Assembly: GCA_965222105.1 (NCBI GenBank)
Contig: CBDCTQ010000042.1
Coordinates: 1-64,000 of the forward strand
Reading direction: 5' to 3'
Origin: CALGLS01 sp965222105
GTDB lineage: Bacteria; Bacteroidota; Bacteroidia; Chitinophagales; Saprospiraceae
DNA length: 64,000 nucleotides
In this document: in pieces, positions 17,407-25,522 of the stretch
Position numbering within the stretch: the first letter of the stretch is position 1
How the letters are laid out: every line of letters begins with the position of its first letter
Translations under genes and position numbers: made by a program
Notes under the pieces: generated by a model
Told to the model about the DNA's origin: nothing
Seen by the model: the letters and a program-made list of their open reading frames with translations, nothing else
Database searches by the model: none

Positions 17407-17673
17407 ATGGCATCAAAAAAATTCATAGAACTACAGGAATATTCAGATGAAGATCTGGTTAATGAATTGAATGAAATCGGAGTACAGTATCGTAAACTTC
17501 GCTTCGACCATACCATTAAAGGACTCGACAACCCCGTCCGCCTAAGAGAGGTACGACGCGATATGGCTCGCATCAACACCGAACTGCGACGACGGGAACT
17601 GGCCAACATGGACGAAGCCAAACTGGCCAAAAGAAGTAAAATACGCGCCCGCAGAAAAAGGCAACGCAAATAA
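17407..17673 (+). CDS. rpmC: 50S ribosomal protein L29, extended
   Basis: 88 residues compared with about 63 in E. coli. The L29 core is VNELNEIGVQYRKLRFDHT ... NPVRLREVRRDMARINTELRRRE. An extra basic tail (KLAKRSKIRARRKRQRK) follows. L29 sits at the tunnel exit next to L23. It is followed by rpsQ after 14 bases. Confidence 0.95.
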   Translation: MASKKFIELQEYSDEDLVNELNEIGVQYRKLRFDHTIKGLDNPVRLREVRRDMARINTELRRRELANMDEAKLAKRSKIRARRKRQRK

Positions 17674-17687
17674 TTCAATCAATTAAC

Positions 17688-17945
17688 ATGACAGACAAAG
17701 CGATCAGAAAGCAAAAAACCGGCGTGGTGGTCAGTACCAAAATGGATAAATCCATCACCGTACTCGTCCAACGACGACTGCGGCACCCCATCTACGGCAA
17801 ATTTGTCAAACTGAATAAAAAATTTATGGCACACGACGAGAAAAACGAGTGCAACGAAGGCGATACCGTTCGCATCATGGAGTGCCGCCCCCTGAGCAAA
17901 CGAAAGTCATGGCGACTGGTCGAAATTCTGGAAAGAGCCAAATAA
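17688..17945 (+). CDS. rpsQ: 30S ribosomal protein S17
   Basis: 85 residues. Contains KTGVVVSTKMDKSITVLV, RHPIYGKFVK and the GDTVRIMECRPLSKRKSWRLVE signature of S17, an early assembly protein. Normal length. Confidence 0.97.
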   Translation: MTDKAIRKQKTGVVVSTKMDKSITVLVQRRLRHPIYGKFVKLNKKFMAHDEKNECNEGDTVRIMECRPLSKRKSWRLVEILERAK

Positions 17946-17970
17946 CAGCTTTTATTAAACCGAGCATCTA

Positions 17971-18336
17971 ATGATACAGCAAGAAAGTAAACTCAAAGTA
18001 GCAGACAACAGCGGAGCCAAAGAGGTGCTCTGCATCCGGGTTTTGGGTGGTTCCAAAAGACGTTATGCTTCCATTGGCGACAAGATCGTCGTCACCGTCA
18101 AACAAGCCACCCCCGGAGGCGTCAAAAAAGGCACCGTCTCCAAAGCTGTTATCGTTAGAACGAAAAAAGAAATCCGACGAAACGACGGCTCTTACATCCG
18201 CTTCGACGACAACGCCGTCGTTCTGCTCGACGCCTCCGATGAACCACGAGGTACCCGCATCTTCGGACCGGTAGCCAGGGAACTCCGCGAAAAAGATTAT
18301 ATGAAGATCGTCTCACTGGCACCCGAAGTACTTTAA
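17971..18336 (+). CDS. rplN: 50S ribosomal protein L14
   Basis: 121 residues. Begins MIQQESKLKVADNSGAKEV and carries the RIFGPVARELREKDYMKIVSLAPEVL C-terminus in the expected order. L14 forms inter-subunit bridge B8 and is where RsfS binds in other bacteria. Confidence 0.98.
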   Translation: MIQQESKLKVADNSGAKEVLCIRVLGGSKRRYASIGDKIVVTVKQATPGGVKKGTVSKAVIVRTKKEIRRNDGSYIRFDDNAVVLLDASDEPRGTRIFGPVARELREKDYMKIVSLAPEVL

Positions 18337-18374
18337 AATCTCCTGACACTACGACTTTTTAAATACATTGACGT

Positions 18375-18716
18375 ATGGCTCGAAAAGAAAAAAATAAAAT
18401 ACCGTCCAAATTCCACATTAAAAAAGGGGACAAAGTCATGGTGATCGCCGGCGCCGAAAAAGGCACCACCGGTGAAGTATTGGAGGTGATCCCTAAAAAG
18501 TACAGAGCGGTCGTGGAAGACGTCAACATCGTCAAACGACACCGCAAAGGAACCAACGACGCACCCGGTGGCATCATCGAGATGGCCGCCCCCATACATC
18601 TGTCCAACCTGATGTTGATCGACCCTAAAACGGGCGAACCCACTCGCGTTGGCCGCAAAATCGTTGACGGAAAATCCGTCAGATATTCAAAGAAATCTGG
18701 TGAAATTATTAAGTAA
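18375..18716 (+). CDS. rplX: 50S ribosomal protein L24
   Basis: 113 residues. KOW motif KKGDKVMVIAGAEKGTTGEV near residues 17-37, then VVEDVNIVKRHRKG and HLSNLMLIDPKTGEPTRVG. L24 starts 50S assembly. Its stop codon overlaps the rplE start (TAATG), so the two are probably translationally coupled. Confidence 0.97.
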   Translation: MARKEKNKIPSKFHIKKGDKVMVIAGAEKGTTGEVLEVIPKKYRAVVEDVNIVKRHRKGTNDAPGGIIEMAAPIHLSNLMLIDPKTGEPTRVGRKIVDGKSVRYSKKSGEIIK

Positions 18717-19276
18717 TGAGCTACATTCCACGCCTTCAGAAAAAATATAAGGACGAAGTTGTTCCCAAACTAATGGAACAGTTTCAGTACAAAACCATTA
18801 TGCAGGTGCCGCGCATTTCCAAAATTTGCATCAACCAGGGCGTCGGCGGTGCCACCCAGGACAAAAAACTGGTCGACAACGCCCTCCAGGAAATGAGCCT
18901 GATCGCCGGCCAGAAAGCAGTCCCCACCAAAGCACGGAAATCCGTTTCCAACTTTAAACTCCGCGAGGGAATGACCATCGGTGCCCGCGTAACGCTGCGC
19001 CGCGAAAGAATGTTTGAATTCCTCGACCGGCTCATCGCAGTCGCCTTGCCCAGGGTACGAGACTTCAGAGGCATCAACGACAAAAGCTTCGACGGACGTG
19101 GCAACTACACCATGGGCATCAATGAACAGATCATATTTCCCGAAATCGACATCGATAAAGTGGGAAAAATTACCGGACTGGACATCACCATCGTCACCTC
19201 CGCTAAAACCGATGCTGAGGCACTCGCACTCCTTAAAAATATGGGATTGCCGTTCAAAAATCAAAATCAAAATTAA
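18716..19276 (+). CDS. rplE: 50S ribosomal protein L5
   Basis: 186 residues. Conserved PRISKICINQGVG, KAVPTKARKSVSNFKLREG, GARVTLR and PRVRDFRGI blocks identify L5, which binds 5S rRNA and contacts S13. Overlaps rplX by one base and precedes rpsN by two. Confidence 0.98.
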   Translation: MSYIPRLQKKYKDEVVPKLMEQFQYKTIMQVPRISKICINQGVGGATQDKKLVDNALQEMSLIAGQKAVPTKARKSVSNFKLREGMTIGARVTLRRERMFEFLDRLIAVALPRVRDFRGINDKSFDGRGNYTMGINEQIIFPEIDIDKVGKITGLDITIVTSAKTDAEALALLKNMGLPFKNQNQN

Positions 19277-19278
19277 TC

Positions 19279-19548
19279 ATGGCCAGAAAATCGCTGATCG
19301 CTCGCGAAAATAAAAGACAACGGCTCGTCAAAAAATACGCCGCCCTCCGAAAGCAACTTAAAGAAGAAGGCCGCTACGACGAACTCGATAAATTGCCTCG
19401 CAACTCCAACCCCATCCGGTTACACAACCGGTGCCTCCTCACAGGGCGGCCAAAGGGGTATATGCGCGACTTTGGCATCTGCAGGGTCGTCTTTAGGAAA
19501 ATGGCGCTCGAAGGCAAAATACCCGGAGTGACCAAAGCCAGCTGGTGA
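19279..19548 (+). CDS. rpsN: 30S ribosomal protein S14, zinc-free type
   Basis: 89 residues. Ends in the S14 signature LHNRCLLTGRPKGYMRDFGICR. The C-x2-C ... C-x2-C zinc ribbon of the short C+ form is absent; this is the cysteine-poor C- type but shorter than the 101-residue E. coli protein. A palindromic repeat occupies the spacer to rpsH. Confidence 0.96.
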   Translation: MARKSLIARENKRQRLVKKYAALRKQLKEEGRYDELDKLPRNSNPIRLHNRCLLTGRPKGYMRDFGICRVVFRKMALEGKIPGVTKASW

Positions 19549-19560
19549 TGAAATCAACAA

Positions 19561-19652
19561 CCATGAAAGCCTGCCCCGGACTTGCTACGGGGGACTTCGC
19601 CAGTAAAGAACTATCGCCGTTCACTATACGAATCGCTACGCCTTTACGGCAC
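19561..19652. repeat. Palindromic R2 element inside the spc operon (rpsN-rpsH spacer)
   Basis: The element opens with CCATGAAAGCCTGCCCCGG and closes with GCTACGCCTTTACGGC, the inverted ends of the R2 family (also at 31034, 44814 and 57558). AATCAACAA (19552-19560) precedes it and AATCAATAA (19663-19671) follows within a few bases, resembling a duplicated AT-rich target. It lengthens an otherwise tight operon spacer to 138 bases, and its RNA would fold into a hairpin within the mRNA. Confidence 0.7.
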
Positions 19653-19686
19653 GTCAATAAATAATCAATAAATAATTAATTATTCA

Positions 19687-20085
19687 ATGACTGATCCAAT
19701 AGCAGATTATCTGACCAGAATCCGGAATGCCCAACAAGCACGCCATCGAATCGTGCAGATACCTTCGTCCAAAATGAAAAAAAGCATTACCGAAATACTT
19801 TACGACAGCGGTTACATTCTCAAATACAAATTTGACGACGATGCCGGCAAGCAAGGGCTGATCAGCATCGCATTGAAATACGACCCCATCTCCAAAGAGC
19901 CGGTCATCCGAAAATTGGGCCGCATCAGCAAACCCGGCCTGCGCCAATACGTCAAATCGACTCAAATACCACGCATCATCAACGGATTGGGGATCGCCAT
20001 CGTCTCTACCTCCAAGGGGCTTATGACCGACAAGCGAGCCAGAAAAGAAAATGTCGGAGGTGAGGTGGTTTGTTACGTTTACTAA
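19687..20085 (+). CDS. rpsH: 30S ribosomal protein S8
   Basis: 132 residues. MTDPIADYLTRIRNAQQARH at the N-terminus and the STSKGLMTDKRARKENVGGEVVCYVY C-terminus are diagnostic. In E. coli S8 binds spc mRNA to repress it; no equivalent site was identified. It follows the R2 repeat. Confidence 0.98.
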   Translation: MTDPIADYLTRIRNAQQARHRIVQIPSSKMKKSITEILYDSGYILKYKFDDDAGKQGLISIALKYDPISKEPVIRKLGRISKPGLRQYVKSTQIPRIINGLGIAIVSTSKGLMTDKRARKENVGGEVVCYVY

Positions 20086-20097
20086 ATAACCAGCATT

Positions 20098-20646
20098 ATG
20101 TCCAGAATAGGAAAAGCTCCCATAGAAATTCCGGGAGGTGTCAACATCGATATCAAAGACAATCTCATAACGGTCAAAGGACCGAAAGGAGAACTCCGCC
20201 AGCAGGTTGACCCCGATCTGAAGGTGGAAATCGAAGATGGCGTTCTCAACATCGCGCGGCCCACCGAACAAAAACGACACAAAGCCATGCACGGCTTGTA
20301 CCGGTCGTTGGTGGCCAATATGGTTCATGGCGTCACCGAAGGGTACGTTAAAGAACTCGAGTTGATAGGCGTTGGATACCGTGCCGACAATTCTGGGCAA
20401 TTGCTCAACCTGACCCTGGGGTATTCGCACCCTATTATGTTTTACATACCCGATGAAGTGAAAGTGGAGACCGTTTCCGAAAAGGGTAAACCACCTTTGA
20501 TCCGACTGACCGGCATCGATAAACAACTCATCGGGCAGGTTGCTGCCAAAATACGATCCATGCGAAAACCCGAACCTTATAAAGGTAAAGGTATTTTGTT
20601 TAAAGGGGAAGTCATCAGAAGAAAACAAGGTAAGACCGCCGGATAA
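20098..20646 (+). CDS. rplF: 50S ribosomal protein L6
   Basis: 182 residues. MSRIGKAPIEIPGGV start, TVKGPKGEL, and the C-terminal KPEPYKGKGI motif identify L6, which lies near the sarcin-ricin loop. Twelve bases after rpsH. Confidence 0.98.
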   Translation: MSRIGKAPIEIPGGVNIDIKDNLITVKGPKGELRQQVDPDLKVEIEDGVLNIARPTEQKRHKAMHGLYRSLVANMVHGVTEGYVKELELIGVGYRADNSGQLLNLTLGYSHPIMFYIPDEVKVETVSEKGKPPLIRLTGIDKQLIGQVAAKIRSMRKPEPYKGKGILFKGEVIRRKQGKTAG

Positions 20647-20676
20647 TCATTGTTTTAACCTAATCTTTGCGTCATT

Positions 20677-21030
20677 ATGAAGTTTAATAAATCCGCCCGC
20701 CGGAAAAAGATTCGCCTAAGGATCCGCAAAAAGATAAAAGGCTCGGCCAACAAACCGCGCCTCTCCGTATTTAGAAGCAATAAAGAAATTTACTGTCAAC
20801 TGGTCGATGACATCGGCGGCAAAACCATCGTCAGTGCCTCCTCCCGCGAAGATGGCATTCCCAAATCGGTCAACAAAGTAGAACAGGCCAAAGTCGTTGG
20901 CAAAAACCTGGCCGAGAGAGCCAAAGCAGAAAACATCGACCAGGTGGTTTTCGACCGAGGTGGATACCTCTATCACGGAAGAGTAAAAGCCTTAGCCGAC
21001 GGCGCCCGCGAAGCGGGGCTGCAATTGTAA
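20677..21030 (+). CDS. rplR: 50S ribosomal protein L18
   Basis: 117 residues. Contains RIRKKIKGSANKPRLSVFRSNKEIYCQLVDD-type 5S rRNA-binding sequence and the C-terminal VVFDRGGYLYHGRVKALADGAREAGL. Standard length and place in the spc operon. Confidence 0.97.
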   Translation: MKFNKSARRKKIRLRIRKKIKGSANKPRLSVFRSNKEIYCQLVDDIGGKTIVSASSREDGIPKSVNKVEQAKVVGKNLAERAKAENIDQVVFDRGGYLYHGRVKALADGAREAGLQL

Positions 21031-21055
21031 AACACCCCCACAAATTTAACTCGAA

Positions 21056-21577
21056 ATGGATAGGAGAAAATCTAATAACAGAATCAAAGCTGCCGATACG
21101 GAGCTCAAAGAAAAACTGGTAAACCTCAACCGGGTAGCCAAAGTTACCAAAGGGGGACGTACCTTCAGCTTCGCTGCCATCGTTGTGGTCGGTGACGGAA
21201 AAGGTACCGTAGGCCACGGCCTGGGCAAAGCCAGAGACGTGTCGGAATCTATTGCCAAAGCCGTCGACGACGCCAAGAAAAACCTCATCAAAGTACCCAT
21301 TCACAAAGGGACCATCCCCCACGAGCAAAAAGGAAAATACGGCGCCGGCAAGGTACTGATCAAACCGGCCTCCGAAGGTACCGGCGTCATCGCCGGCGGA
21401 GCCATGCGCGCCGTTTTGGAAAGCGCCGGCATTCACAATGTATTGGCCAAATCGCAGGGGTCGTCGAACCCTCACAATGTGGTCAAAGCAACCATCGATG
21501 CCCTCACCAAACTCCGTGACCCTCAAAAGGTGGCCAAGCAGCGGGGCATTTCCATGCAAAAACTCTTTGGAAATTAA
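21056..21577 (+). CDS. rpsE: 30S ribosomal protein S5
   Basis: 173 residues. The double-stranded-RNA-binding-like domain has KLVNLNRVAKVTKGGRTF and VVVGDGKGTVGHGLGKA; the C-terminal domain has GAGKVLIKPASEGTGVIAGGAMRAVLE. S5 influences decoding accuracy at the mRNA entry site. Confidence 0.98.
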   Translation: MDRRKSNNRIKAADTELKEKLVNLNRVAKVTKGGRTFSFAAIVVVGDGKGTVGHGLGKARDVSESIAKAVDDAKKNLIKVPIHKGTIPHEQKGKYGAGKVLIKPASEGTGVIAGGAMRAVLESAGIHNVLAKSQGSSNPHNVVKATIDALTKLRDPQKVAKQRGISMQKLFGN

Positions 21578-21597
21578 TCTAAATCAGACACAAGATC

Positions 21598-21777
21598 ATG
21601 GCTAAAGTAAAAATTACCCAAAGAAGAAGCAGCATTGACCGACCCAAACGGCAAAAAGATACCCTCATTGCCCTGGGCTTGCGCAAAATCAACCAGTCTG
21701 TCGTCAAAGAAAATACGCCCCAGATACAGGGCATGATAAATAAAGTGCAACACCTCGTAGAAGTGGAACAATTATAG
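21598..21777 (+). CDS. rpmD: 50S ribosomal protein L30
   Basis: 59 residues, translated directly from the sequence. It begins MAKVKITQRRS and contains RQKDTLIALGLRKINQS and the C-terminal MINKVQHLVEVEQL, all typical of L30. It starts 20 bases after rpsE and ends at TAG 21775-21777. Position between rpsE and rplO is canonical. Confidence 0.95.
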   Translation: MAKVKITQRRSSIDRPKRQKDTLIALGLRKINQSVVKENTPQIQGMINKVQHLVEVEQL

Positions 21778-21823
21778 CCACTCAAACGTATTTACTATTT
21801 CATCCGTCAATCAGGATTCACCA

Positions 21824-22291
21824 ATGGAATTACATACTCTAAAACCGGCTAAAGGGTCCGTAAAAAAACGCAAAAGAATAGGTCGTGGACAAGGCTCCAC
21901 ACGCGGCGGCACCAGCACCCGGGGCCATAAAGGACAAAAATCCCGCTCCGGTTACAGCCGCAAACGCAACCACGAAGGTGGCCAGATGCCCCTCCAGATG
22001 CGACTGCCCAAAAGAGGCTTTAAAAACCCCAACCGCGAAGCATACGTCGCCATCAATATAAGCCGCTTGCAGGAAATTGCCGATAAATACAACGTCTCTA
22101 CCATTGACATGGAAACACTCGTCAAATTCGGCATCGTACGGAAAAACGATAAGATAAAAATACTGGCCAATGGTGAACTAAAAGACAGCCTGACTGTTTC
22201 AGCTCATGCCTGCTCTGCCAACGCAAAATCGGCCATCGAAGCAAAAGGGGGAACCATTAACATTGATCCGAAAAGTAAGAAAGCTTCCTAG
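21824..22291 (+). CDS. rplO: 50S ribosomal protein L15
   Basis: 155 residues. The glycine- and arginine-rich N-terminus (KKRKRIGRGQGSTRGGTSTRGHKG), GGQMPLQMRLPKRGF and the C-terminal VSAHACSANAKSAIEAKGG identify L15. It is the last ribosomal gene before secY, 30 bases upstream. Confidence 0.98.
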   Translation: MELHTLKPAKGSVKKRKRIGRGQGSTRGGTSTRGHKGQKSRSGYSRKRNHEGGQMPLQMRLPKRGFKNPNREAYVAINISRLQEIADKYNVSTIDMETLVKFGIVRKNDKIKILANGELKDSLTVSAHACSANAKSAIEAKGGTINIDPKSKKAS

Positions 22292-22321
22292 ACATGCTGC
22301 TCAGAGCATAAATCAGCAACA

Positions 22322-23680
22322 ATGAAAAAGTTTATAACGACGCTTAAAAACATCTGGAAAATTGAAGAATTGAAAAACCGGATAATCTTTACCCTGGGTA
22401 TTCTCATGGTTTACCGGTTCGGTGCTTTCGTCGTTTTACCTGGTGTCATTCCCTCCGTTTTAAAACAGGCCACCTCCAGTAACGCTGCCGACCTCTTTGG
22501 CCTCATCAACATGTTTACAGGGGGAGCTTTCAGCAATGCTGCTATTTTTGCATTGGGTATCATGCCCTACATCACCGCTTCCATTATCATCCAGTTGGCG
22601 GGCTTCGCCGTTCCCTACTTCCAACGCCTCCAACAACGGGAAGGGGAGTCAGGTCGAAAAAAGCTAACACAGATCACCCGGCTGCTCACCGTAGCCATCA
22701 CCCTGGTACAGGGAGGAGCCTATCTGACCTACATAATCAGTCAGGGCGCCGTCGATCCCAACGTACCCAAAACGATCTTCTGGTTTGCCAACATCATCAT
22801 TCTGTCAACCGGAACCATCCTGGCCATGTGGCTGGGTGAAAGGATCACCGACAAAGGCATCGGCAACGGTATCTCTCTGTTGATCATGATCGGTATCATC
22901 GCCGAACTACCCGGAGCACTCGCTTACGAATTTACCAACCAGTTTGGTCTGGCTTTCGTCATCGAAATGGCTGCGCTCTTCCTCGTCGTACTCGCTACCG
23001 TAATGATCGTTCAGGCCGTTCGGCGAATCCCCATCCAATTTGCCAAACGGGTCATCGGCAGGGGCTCCAAGTCAATGCCTGCTGCCGGCAATCGCGACTA
23101 CATTCCCGTAAAAGTCAATGCTTCAGGTGTTATGCCCATCATCTTCGCACAGGCACTGATGTTTTTACCGGCAACGGTACTTCAATTCCTCGCCGGCAAC
23201 AATCCCGACGGAGGAGGAGGGTCTGACTTCCTCGCAGCACTCAACGATTTTACATCCACTCCCTACAATATTATATACTTCATCCTGGTGGTCGTGTTCA
23301 CCTATATTTACACGGCCCTCCTGGTAAACCCCCAGCAATACGCCGAATACCTCAAACGCCAGAACGCTTTCATACCCGGCATCAAACCCGGAAAAAATAC
23401 AGCTGACTTTATCGACTCGGTCACCACCCGGATCACCCTGCCAGGATCCATTTTCCTGGGCCTGATCGCCATTATGCCTGCCTTTGCAGCTGCCTTTGGT
23501 GTCAACATTGCCTTTGCTATGTTTTTTGGGGGAACCTCTCTGCTGATCCTCGTCGGTGTCGTATTAGATACTTTGCAGCAAATTGAAAGCTACCTGCTGA
23601 TGCGGAAATACGACGGCCTGGTCAAATCGGGAAAACTCAAGGGAAGAAGCGGCGTTCAGGGTATTGGAGCGAGCATGTAA
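22322..23680 (+). CDS. secY: Preprotein translocase subunit SecY
   Basis: 452 residues with ten hydrophobic helices, the channel of the Sec translocon. Signatures: YRFGAFVVLPGVIP near helix 1, the plug region with ADLFGLINMFTGGAFSNAAIFALGIMPYI, WLGERITDKGIGNGISLLI, and the cytoplasmic loop RRIPIQFAKRV. It exports the many signal-peptide proteins in this window, including T9SS cargo, across the inner membrane. It is in the spc operon as in most bacteria. Confidence 0.98.
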   Translation: MKKFITTLKNIWKIEELKNRIIFTLGILMVYRFGAFVVLPGVIPSVLKQATSSNAADLFGLINMFTGGAFSNAAIFALGIMPYITASIIIQLAGFAVPYFQRLQQREGESGRKKLTQITRLLTVAITLVQGGAYLTYIISQGAVDPNVPKTIFWFANIIILSTGTILAMWLGERITDKGIGNGISLLIMIGIIAELPGALAYEFTNQFGLAFVIEMAALFLVVLATVMIVQAVRRIPIQFAKRVIGRGSKSMPAAGNRDYIPVKVNASGVMPIIFAQALMFLPATVLQFLAGNNPDGGGGSDFLAALNDFTSTPYNIIYFILVVVFTYIYTALLVNPQQYAEYLKRQNAFIPGIKPGKNTADFIDSVTTRITLPGSIFLGLIAIMPAFAAAFGVNIAFAMFFGGTSLLILVGVVLDTLQQIESYLLMRKYDGLVKSGKLKGRSGVQGIGASM

Positions 23681-23740
23681 ATCGTGTGGAAAAAACAGCG
23701 GGAAATCCAACTTTCCCAACTTTTTAGGAGACAACCTTGT

Positions 23741-23776
23741 TTGGTCTTAGAGTGAATGGACGAACTCTAAGACCAA
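23741..23776. promoter_or_regulatory. Perfect 13-bp inverted repeat between secY and map
   Basis: TTGGTCTTAGAGT (23741-23753) and ACTCTAAGACCAA (23764-23776) are exact reverse complements around a 10-base spacer. No T-run follows, so a terminator is unlikely. It could be an RNA hairpin that protects or cleaves the mRNA between secY and map, or a DNA-binding site. Confidence 0.6.
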
Positions 23777-23809
23777 ATCCATTTTGGGATTGAGCAATTA
23801 CAATGCAAC

Positions 23810-24640
23810 ATGATCTATTACAAAACAAATGACGAAATTGAACTCATCAGAAAAAGCTGCCTGTTGGTTTGCAAGGTTTTGACTCATGTTGCTTCCAGGA
23901 TCCGTCCCGGTATTTCCGGAAAAGTCATCGACCGCGAAGCCGAACAGCTCATCCGGGACAACGGCGCCATCCCCGGTTTTAAAGGTTACCGCGACTTTCC
24001 CGACACCCTTTGCATCTCCATCAACGAATGCGTCGTCCACGGCATCCCTTCCGAAGAACCTTTTAAAGACGGCGACATCGTTTCGGTCGACTGTGGCACC
24101 TTTATGAACGGTTTTTATGGCGATGCGGCCTATACGTTTGCCCTGGGAAACGTCTCCGATGCCATATATGGAACTCGATGCGGCGTCACCAAAACAGCGC
24201 TGTACAAAGGCATTGAGCAAGCCAAAGTCGGCAACCGCATCGGAGACATCGGCTTTGCCATTCAGCACTATTGCGAAAGGACCAACCCTTACGGCGTCGT
24301 CCGCGAATTGGTTGGACATGGTGTGGGAAAAGAATTGCACGAAGCACCCGAAGTACCCAATTTTGGCCGCCGGGGCAAAGGTCCCAAGATCAAAGAAGGC
24401 CTCGTCGTCGCCATCGAACCCATGATTAACCTGGGCAGAAAAGACGTCCGGCAATCCGACGATGGATGGACCATCATCTCGAAGGATAGAAAACCCTCTG
24501 CTCATTTTGAACACACCGTTGCTGCCAAAAGGGAAGGCGTCGACATCTTATCGAACCACGACGCCATCGAAGAAGCCATACGAAATAACCCCGAAGTGCG
24601 GGAAGTGGCCTTCGCTGAAGCCGCTGTTGCAGGAGGGTAA
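23810..24640 (+). CDS. map: Type I methionine aminopeptidase
   Basis: 276 residues; removes the initiator Met from nascent proteins. The five metal ligands are visible in sequence: Asp in SVDCGTF, Asp in FYGDAAYTF, His in ELVGHGVGKELHE, Glu in VVAIEPMI and Glu in HFEHTVA. The catalytic His region NECVVHGIP is present. It lacks the N-terminal zinc-finger extension. A second ATG lies out of frame at 23802, so 23810 is the natural start. In the secY-map-infA order common to many bacteria. Confidence 0.96.
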   Translation: MIYYKTNDEIELIRKSCLLVCKVLTHVASRIRPGISGKVIDREAEQLIRDNGAIPGFKGYRDFPDTLCISINECVVHGIPSEEPFKDGDIVSVDCGTFMNGFYGDAAYTFALGNVSDAIYGTRCGVTKTALYKGIEQAKVGNRIGDIGFAIQHYCERTNPYGVVRELVGHGVGKELHEAPEVPNFGRRGKGPKIKEGLVVAIEPMINLGRKDVRQSDDGWTIISKDRKPSAHFEHTVAAKREGVDILSNHDAIEEAIRNNPEVREVAFAEAAVAGG

Positions 24641-24719
24641 AGGGGATGAACCTTCCCGTCCTCAAAACCAGAAGGGCAACATTTTCATGGAAATGTTGTA
24701 AAATGTCCCATTTTTTGCC

Positions 24720-24727
24720 TATCTTTG
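24720..24727 (+). promoter_or_regulatory. -7 element before infA
   Basis: TATCTTTG, a full TAnnTTTG match, lies about 18 bases before the infA ATG, giving a very short leader. It excludes an upstream in-frame GTG-type start at 24725 and suggests that the alpha-operon genes from infA have their own promoter. Confidence 0.65.
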
Positions 24728-24745
24728 CACTCCGAAATTCAAAAT

Positions 24746-24964
24746 ATGCCTAAACAAGAGTTAATCAAGCAAGATGGCGTTATCGAAGAAGCCCTTTCCA
24801 ACGCGATGTTTCGGGTGCGGCTTCAAAATGACCATAAAATTGTAGCGACCATTTCCGGCAAAATGAGAATGCACTACATTCGGATATTGCCCGGAGACAA
24901 GGTTTCCGTCGAAATGTCCCCCTACGACCTGACCAGGGGACGCATAATTTTTAGATATAAATAA
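24746..24964 (+). CDS. infA: Translation initiation factor IF-1
   Basis: 72 residues, exactly the usual size, an OB-fold protein that binds the A site during initiation. MPKQELIKQDGVIEEALSNAMFRV, HISGKMR-like ATISGKMRMHYIRI and PYDLTRGRIIFRYK are diagnostic. The start at 24746 is chosen over an upstream alternative because the promoter overlaps the latter and the family begins MPKQ/MAKQ. It precedes rpmJ by 7 bases. Confidence 0.97.
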   Translation: MPKQELIKQDGVIEEALSNAMFRVRLQNDHKIVATISGKMRMHYIRILPGDKVSVEMSPYDLTRGRIIFRYK

Positions 24965-24971
24965 GGGAAAG

Positions 24972-25088
24972 ATGAAAGTAAGAGCTTCTGTAAAAAAACG
25001 TACTGCGGACTGCAAAATCGTCCGGCGAAAAGGAAAATTGTACGTCATCAACAAGAAAAATCCTAAATTCAAACAGCGGCAAGGCTAA
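24972..25088 (+). CDS. rpmJ: 50S ribosomal protein L36, zinc ligands lost
   Basis: 38 residues translated directly: MKVRASVKKRTADCKIVRRK, then GKLYVINKKNPKFKQRQG. This is clearly L36, but of the four usual zinc ligands (three Cys and one His) only one Cys remains, so it is the zinc-independent C- form. It lies between infA and rpsM as in most alpha operons. Confidence 0.95.
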   Translation: MKVRASVKKRTADCKIVRRKGKLYVINKKNPKFKQRQG

Positions 25089-25144
25089 AGACCTGGTGCG
25101 CTATATCATTCTTTTTTGACAACTGATCTATAAAAACCTAACCT

Positions 25145-25522
25145 ATGGCTCGAATCGCCGGAACGGATTTGCCCAAAAACAAAAGAGGCGTAGTTGGCCT
25201 GACCTATATTTTTGGCATCGGCCGGTCAAATGCCGCCGAAATCCTGGGCAAAGCCGGTATCAACGAAGATACAAAGGTCAATGATTGGACCGACGACAAT
25301 ATCAAAGAGATCGCCCGCATCATCCAGGACCAGTACAAAGTAGAAGGGCAGTTGAGATCCGAAATCCAACTCAACATCAAACGACTGATGGACATCGGTT
25401 GCTACCGCGGATTGCGCCACCGTAAAGGATTGCCCCTTCGTGGTCAACGCACCCAGACCAATGCCCGAACCCGTAAAGGAAAACGCAAAACAGTTGCCAA
25501 CAAGAAAAAAGTGACCAAATAA
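25145..25522 (+). CDS. rpsM: 30S ribosomal protein S13
   Basis: 125 residues. MARIAGTDLPKNKRGVVGLTYIFGIG start, LMDIGCYRGLRHRKGLPLRGQRT and a basic C-terminal tail identify S13. Its TAA overlaps the rpsK ATG by one base, so coupled translation is likely. Confidence 0.98.
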   Translation: MARIAGTDLPKNKRGVVGLTYIFGIGRSNAAEILGKAGINEDTKVNDWTDDNIKEIARIIQDQYKVEGQLRSEIQLNIKRLMDIGCYRGLRHRKGLPLRGQRTQTNARTRKGKRKTVANKKKVTK

